44,172 bases of DNA from positions 1-44,172 of the forward strand of contig JACRDC010000102.1 in assembly GCA_016218705.1 (NCBI GenBank). Direction: 5' to 3'. The DNA is from Desulfarculus sp. GTDB lineage: Bacteria > Desulfobacterota > Desulfarculia > Desulfarculales > Desulfarculaceae. Positions within the stretch are counted from its first letter, which is position 1, and each line of letters starts with the position of its first letter. Positions 40,573-44,172 of the stretch are shown in pieces. The position numbers and the translations under genes are program-made. Under the pieces are notes generated by a model, which was not told the origin of the DNA, did not search any database, and saw only the letters and a list, made by a program, of their open reading frames with translations.

Positions 40573-40956
40573 CTAGAAGTAGCCCGGACGCAGGACCCGG
40601 CTTTTGTCGGGGCCGTTGCCGGCGGGGCGCGGCTCGGGTTTTTCCTCGGCCGGGGCGGAGGAGGCCAGGGAGCCTTCCTCCTGCACGCGGGCCTTGAGCA
40701 CCCGGGAGGGCCGGAAGGTCACCACCCGCCGGGGCGGCAGGGTCAGGGGGTCGCCGGTCTGGGGATTGCGGCCCCGGCGCTCGGTCTTGGCCCGCACCGA
40801 CCACTTGCCGAAGCCGCTGACCAGCACCTCCTCGCCGGCGGCCAAGGCCTCCTTGATCAGGTCCAAGGACCTCTCCACCGCATCCGCAGCCTCGGCCTTG
40901 GTCAAAAGACCCTGGGCATATACCTCCGCGACGATGTCCGCCTTGGTCAAGGTCAT
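40573..40956 (-). CDS. HU/IHF-family DNA-bending protein with C-terminal tail
   Basis: This is a 127-residue protein. Residues 1-92 form the HU/IHF fold: MTLTKADIVAEVYAQ, VLVSGFGKWSVRAK and the DNA-intercalating arm RRGRNPQTGDPLTLPPRRVV with its conserved Pro. FRPSRVLKARV closes the core, which is closer to IHF-alpha than to HU. A 35-residue Glu/Pro/Ala/Lys-rich tail (EEGSLASSAPAEEKPEPRPA onward) is additional and probably disordered. The ATG at 40954-40956 has AGGAG upstream. IHF assists sigma-54 activation by bending DNA, so a link to the RpoN promoters at 15-16 kb is possible but not shown. Confidence 0.92.
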   Translation of the reverse strand: MTLTKADIVAEVYAQGLLTKAEAADAVERSLDLIKEALAAGEEVLVSGFGKWSVRAKTERRGRNPQTGDPLTLPPRRVVTFRPSRVLKARVQEEGSLASSAPAEEKPEPRPAGNGPDKSRVLRPGYF

Positions 40957-41038
40957 AGGTCAGCACTCCTGCCTAAGTGAGGACACGCTTTAGCCGATGG
41001 TTAACCCCCAGGGGGCCTTACGCCAACCATGGCCGCAC

Positions 41039-41107
41039 GGGCCTGCTAAATGGGGCTGCGGTCCCTATATTAGCAGGCCCCGGAAAGGCCGGGCAAGATT
41101 TTTTTGC
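41039..41107. other. Long inverted repeat with terminator-like tail
   Basis: GGGCCTGCTAA (41039-41049) and TTAGCAGGCCC (41070-41080) are perfect 11-base inverted repeats with a 20-base loop. A second GC hairpin (GCCC-GG/CCGGGC, 41077-41094) follows, then AAGATTTTTTT (41095-41105) on the plus strand. No plus-strand gene lies upstream, since the genes on both sides run minus. It may be the end of an unannotated plus-strand RNA or a leader structure for the HU/IHF gene. The perfect palindrome GCCGGCGCGCCGGC lies nearby at 41151-41164. Confidence 0.5.
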
Positions 41108-41239
41108 ATAATCAGGGGTCTAGCCTGTGAAGTGGCCGGCGGGAGAGCCTGCCGGCGCGCCGGCTAGCGCCAGGAAGGACTCCTGGGAGCCATCTATCTG
41201 CAATTTATGAGTAAAATTCAGCGGCCCCCTGGGGGCGGG

Positions 41240-42889
41240 CTAGGGGGCCAGCCCGGCCGGCCGCCGCAAGATGCCGTATTTCAAGGCCCATAGGGCCAGG
41301 TGCTCCACCTGGGGGGCCGGCAGCCGCCCGGCCAGGGCCGCCTGCAAGCGATCCAGGCCGGCCTGGCCGCCCAGGTCGGCCAGGATTTGCAGCACCAGGC
41401 CCACCTGGGCCGGGTCCAGGCTTTGGCCCATGTCGGGGTAGGGCACCCTGGCCCAGCCGCCGGCCAGGTAGCGTTCGGCCAGGGGGCCGGCGGCCAAGAC
41501 CTCGCCGGCGGCCAGGGTCTGGCTGGGGAAGCCGCCGAAGACCTGGGCCAGACCGGCGCCCAGCACGTTGGGCGGCGCGGGCAAGGGCCCGGCCTCATTG
41601 GCCTGGCGGGCCAGGTCCAGCCACAGCCGCTCCAGGCGGGGCACCACCACGGCCCAATCGAAGCGCTGCTCCACCCGGCGGCGGCCGGCCTGGCCCAGGC
41701 GGCGGCGCAACTCGCCGTCGCCGGCCAGCGTTTCCAGGCGCTGATGCAGGATGCCCAGGTCCACGGCCAGGCGCTGGCTGGTCAGGAGGGCGGCGATGTG
41801 GTCGGCCAGGACCGGCCACACAGAATCCAGGGTTCCGTAGTGGGAGGGACCCAGGGTGGGCACCAGAAAGCCGGTCTTGCCCGGGGCCACCAGGTCGCGG
41901 TAGCCGCTGAAATCGCTGGCCACCACCGGCAGGCCGGCGGCCATGGCCTCGATGATGGCCAGGCCGAAGGTCTCCTGGAGGTTGTCCGAGGGCGAGACGA
42001 AGATGTCGGCGGCGGCCAGCAGGGTGGGCTTGAGGGAGGTATCAAAATTCTTGAAGATATGCACCCGCGAGGCCAGGCCCAGGCCCCGGGCCGTCTCCAT
42101 GAGCGCTTGGCCGTAGAGGCGGTCCTCGGCCCCGGCCAGGACCAGGCGCGTGGGCCGGCGCTGGTTGAGCAGGCTCAGCACCCCAAGCAGGGGGGTTAGG
42201 TCGTACTTGTCGTAGGGGGTGAGCCGGCCCAGGCACAACAGGGTGAGCACCCCCGGCTCCAGGCCCAAGGCAGCCTGGGCCTGGGCCTGGTCCTGGGGGG
42301 GAAAGTCGGCCAGGCGCACGCCCAGGGGCACCAGGTCCAGGCGGCCCGGGTAGCCGGCTTGGCTCAGGCCCAGGGCCTTTAGGCCCTCGGCGGCGGCGCC
42401 CAGGGCCTTTTGCAGGTAGTCGCGGGCGGCCCGGCTGGTGCACAGGATGGAGTCAAAGGGCTGGGGGCCGGGCAAGACCTTGTAGAGGTTGCGCACCTGG
42501 GTGGCCCAGTAGGAAAGCGAGTGGGGTACGCAGGTTATGGGCAGGGTCCGGCGGGCGAACCGGTTGCGCAGGTGGCACAGCTCGGGGAAGTAGCGCTCCA
42601 GCTCGGCGGCGTGCAGGGCGGTGTAGGCCACCTGCTCCAGGGCGGCGGGCAGGGCCTGGGCCGAAAATAACTTGACCCGGCCGGCGTTCTCCGGCCGGCT
42701 CAGCCAGGGGGCGTAACCCTGCTCAAAGGGCCTTAGCGCCGCCTGGAAGGGCAGAAAGAAGTGCAGCTCGTCGAAGCTGGAGTACTCCAGCAGGGCGGCC
42801 ACGGCCCCGTAGTTGGCCACCTTGCGCCCCAGGCGGCGGTCCGGGTCGGCCAGCTCGTCAAAGGAATTGACAAAGCCCAGTATGCGCAT
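41240..42889 (-). CDS. GT4-family glycosyltransferase with C-terminal extension
   Basis: This is a 549-residue GT-B enzyme. The C-terminal nucleotide-sugar domain shows LLCLGRLTPYDKYDL, LVLAGAED and the family E-x7-E motif in ETFGLAIIEAMAAGLPVVASDFSGYRDLV. The N-terminal acceptor domain starts MRILGFVNSFDELADPDRRLGRKVANYG. Residues from about 445 to 549 form an additional helical domain (LAQVFGGFPSQTLAAGE, VGLVLQILADLGGQAGLD) not usual for GT4. GGGAGG upstream fixes the ATG. It is divergent from the ATP-grasp gene by 101 bases. It probably acts on a cell-surface polysaccharide; donor and acceptor are unknown. Confidence 0.9.
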   Translation of the reverse strand: MRILGFVNSFDELADPDRRLGRKVANYGAVAALLEYSSFDELHFFLPFQAALRPFEQGYAPWLSRPENAGRVKLFSAQALPAALEQVAYTALHAAELERYFPELCHLRNRFARRTLPITCVPHSLSYWATQVRNLYKVLPGPQPFDSILCTSRAARDYLQKALGAAAEGLKALGLSQAGYPGRLDLVPLGVRLADFPPQDQAQAQAALGLEPGVLTLLCLGRLTPYDKYDLTPLLGVLSLLNQRRPTRLVLAGAEDRLYGQALMETARGLGLASRVHIFKNFDTSLKPTLLAAADIFVSPSDNLQETFGLAIIEAMAAGLPVVASDFSGYRDLVAPGKTGFLVPTLGPSHYGTLDSVWPVLADHIAALLTSQRLAVDLGILHQRLETLAGDGELRRRLGQAGRRRVEQRFDWAVVVPRLERLWLDLARQANEAGPLPAPPNVLGAGLAQVFGGFPSQTLAAGEVLAAGPLAERYLAGGWARVPYPDMGQSLDPAQVGLVLQILADLGGQAGLDRLQAALAGRLPAPQVEHLALWALKYGILRRPAGLAP

Positions 42890-42960
42890 ACATCCTCCCG
42901 GCTGCCCTACTATAACCGAAGCCGGCCGGCCGGGCCAAGGAGCATCGCCGGCGCCTGGGG

Positions 42961-42966
42961 TATAAT
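42961..42966 (+). promoter_or_regulatory. Putative -10 box for the ATP-grasp gene
   Basis: TATAAT lies 24 bases before the GTG start and 12 bases before the AGGGAGGA ribosome-binding site. There is no recognisable -35 hexamer at the proper distance. If real, the leader would be under 20 bases. Confidence 0.35.
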
Positions 42967-42990
42967 CCAGGCCAGTCAGGGAGGAACGCG

Positions 42991-43866
42991 GTGAGCGGCG
43001 TTATCGTGAACTACCATCCCGGCCTCAAGGCCAACGAAAACCTGCTCTTGGTCTCGCGGCGGCCCCTGGACCGGCGGGACTACCTGGCCGTGGCCGGGGC
43101 CTCGGCGGTGCTCTTGCCCCAGGTCTGCCGGCCCGACCTCTACTCCCTGGTGGCCTCGTTGGGCAAGCCCCATTTCCCCAGGCCGGCCGTGCACCTAAGC
43201 CTTGACGGCAAGGTGGGCAACCACCTGCTCTTCCAGCACCTGGGCCTGCCCCATCCCCGCACCCTGGTCTTCGCGGACCTGGAACAGGCGGCCCAAGCCT
43301 GGCGGGAGGGGAGGGTGGCGGCGGCGGGCATAAAGGCCCCCCTGGTGGCCAAGGGCGCTGGCGGCGGCCAGGGGCGCAACGTGTTTCTGGTCAATAGTCC
43401 CCAAGAGTTGCTGGGCCTGACCGGCCGCCTGGAGACCCATTGCTTCCAGGGGCCCTCGGGGCTGGTCTTGCAGGAGCGGGTGGCCATTCCCGGCCGCGAC
43501 GCCCGCGTGGTGGTGGTGGGCAACGAGGTGGACTCTTTCTGGCGCCTGGCCCCCCATAAGGAGGCCTTTTTCACCAGCCTGAGCCAGGGCGGCCTCATTG
43601 ACCGCTCGGGCTGGCCCGGACCGATGGCCCAGGCCGTGGCCCTGGTGCGTCGGCTGCAAGAAATGGCCGGCCTGGACATGGCCGGCGTGGACGTGCTGGT
43701 GCCCGAGAACTCCCCGCCCCTGCTCTTGGAGATCAATTTCTACTTTGGCCGCAACGCCCACGGCGGCACCGCCGGCCTGCGGCGGGTGCACCTGAAGGCC
43801 GCGCGGCAATGGCTGGCCGGCCTGGGCCTGGACCCGGCGGGGGTGGATTTGGACGACGACGATTGA
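42991..43866 (+). CDS. ATP-grasp ligase-like protein (RimK/glutathione synthase type)
   Basis: This is a 291-residue protein. The ATP-grasp elements are visible in order: LVAKGAGGGQGRNVFLV (ATP-contacting Lys and glycine loop), LVLQERVAIPGRDARVVVVGNEV (hinge Glu and the RD-x-RV strand), and PLLLEINFYFGRNA (metal-binding Glu and Asn). This is the layout of RimK-like ligases that join a carboxylate to an amine with ATP. The start is GTG at 42991 with AGGGAGGA at 42978-42985. The protein ends in a short Asp tract (DLDDDD). The TGA overlaps the first bases of repeat copy E, so the repeat may have shaped this C-terminus. The substrate is unknown. Confidence 0.85.
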   Translation: MSGVIVNYHPGLKANENLLLVSRRPLDRRDYLAVAGASAVLLPQVCRPDLYSLVASLGKPHFPRPAVHLSLDGKVGNHLLFQHLGLPHPRTLVFADLEQAAQAWREGRVAAAGIKAPLVAKGAGGGQGRNVFLVNSPQELLGLTGRLETHCFQGPSGLVLQERVAIPGRDARVVVVGNEVDSFWRLAPHKEAFFTSLSQGGLIDRSGWPGPMAQAVALVRRLQEMAGLDMAGVDVLVPENSPPLLLEINFYFGRNAHGGTAGLRRVHLKAARQWLAGLGLDPAGVDLDDDD

Positions 43867-44172
43867 TACGCATTCCAGATCAGACGTATGGTTTTCTCGA
43901 CAGGTTTCCTCTGGGTACAGCCCTTACGGTATAGGCTGCCCAAGAAAGCCTAAGCGGTTTCTTTTTGTGTCCCGCTCAGCCGCCCGGCCATACTGGCTTT
44001 GCCAATGCGGGTGCCGGCGCGGGGTGGACTGTCCGCCCTGGCGTGGGCAGGGGCCGCAGGTATCCCGTATTCCTTGCCGGGTTGGATCATAGCAGCCCCC
44101 TGCCGGTGCCCCAGGAATGGCCGGGCTAAGAGCGGGACACGGGGCTTGGGCGGCCAAAAACCAAAGCTCGCC
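43865..44172 (-). repeat. Dispersed 375-bp repeat, copy E (inverted, cut by window edge)
   Basis: It begins at the right end of the element with GATACGCATTCCAGATCAG, overlapping the TGA stop of the ATP-grasp gene. It continues through the conserved internal blocks to the window end, where the left part is missing. Its sequence is closest to copies A, C and D. Confidence 0.86.

Overview
The window is GC-rich DNA from a bacterial chromosome with short intergenic gaps. The gene content points to a strictly anaerobic deltaproteobacterium (Desulfobacterota; a Desulfarculus-like lineage is my guess). It holds a dnaX-ebfC-recR replication/repair block, a B12-dependent methyltransferase set with a RACo-type reactivase, sigma-54 control, GEMM-I riboswitches of the kind common in Geobacter, PEP-CTERM proteins and a multi-PAS hybrid kinase. 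No rRNA, tRNA, CRISPR array, phage or transposase gene was seen. All assignments come from reading motifs by eye; no database search was run.

Layout. 1-6.0 kb: an MTH1187-type thiamine-binding protein, a HEAT-like protein, a TPR/SPOR lipoprotein, then dnaX, an inserted MNT-HEPN toxin-antitoxin pair, ebfC and recR. 6.5-11.8 kb: a corrinoid C1-transfer cluster (UroD-type methyltransferase, pterin-binding methyltransferase, corrinoid protein, Fe-S/ASKHA reactivase) with a divergent DUF1638 gene. 12.3-13.4 kb: an exported MsrA-MsrB fusion. 13.5-18.5 kb: the most interesting segment. A sigma-54 response regulator diverges from two successive units, each with a near-consensus sigma-54 promoter, a GEMM-I cyclic-dinucleotide riboswitch, a terminator sharing its 5' arm with the aptamer, and a secreted PEP-CTERM protein carrying the Cys/Gln signature of internal-thioester adhesion domains. 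The second unit continues into an unknown protein and a Flp-pilin-like peptide. 18.6-24.6 kb: a nitroreductase and a 1546-residue protein with a degenerate GlnD-like HD region. 24.8-31.5 kb: M20 peptidase, HisC-like aminotransferase, secreted esterase, an unknown protein, a thiolase-like protein lacking its nucleophile and an E2/CAT-like acyltransferase relative. 31.6-37.7 kb: a five-PAS hybrid histidine kinase and a CHASE2 adenylate cyclase. 37.6-44.2 kb: a GT2, B12-type radical SAM, metallophosphoesterase and HU/IHF operon, a GT4 glycosyltransferase and an ATP-grasp protein.

A roughly 375-bp non-coding repeat occurs five times (two cut by the window edges). Every copy lies next to the 3' end of a gene, and the three complete ones sit between convergent genes. 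One of these lies directly beside a different, 144-bp palindromic element.

How it may work together: the phosphorylated sigma-54 regulator would start transcription and the cyclic dinucleotide would let it pass the terminator, so the thioester adhesins would be made only when both signals coincide. That is inference; the promoters, aptamers and terminators themselves are visible in the sequence.
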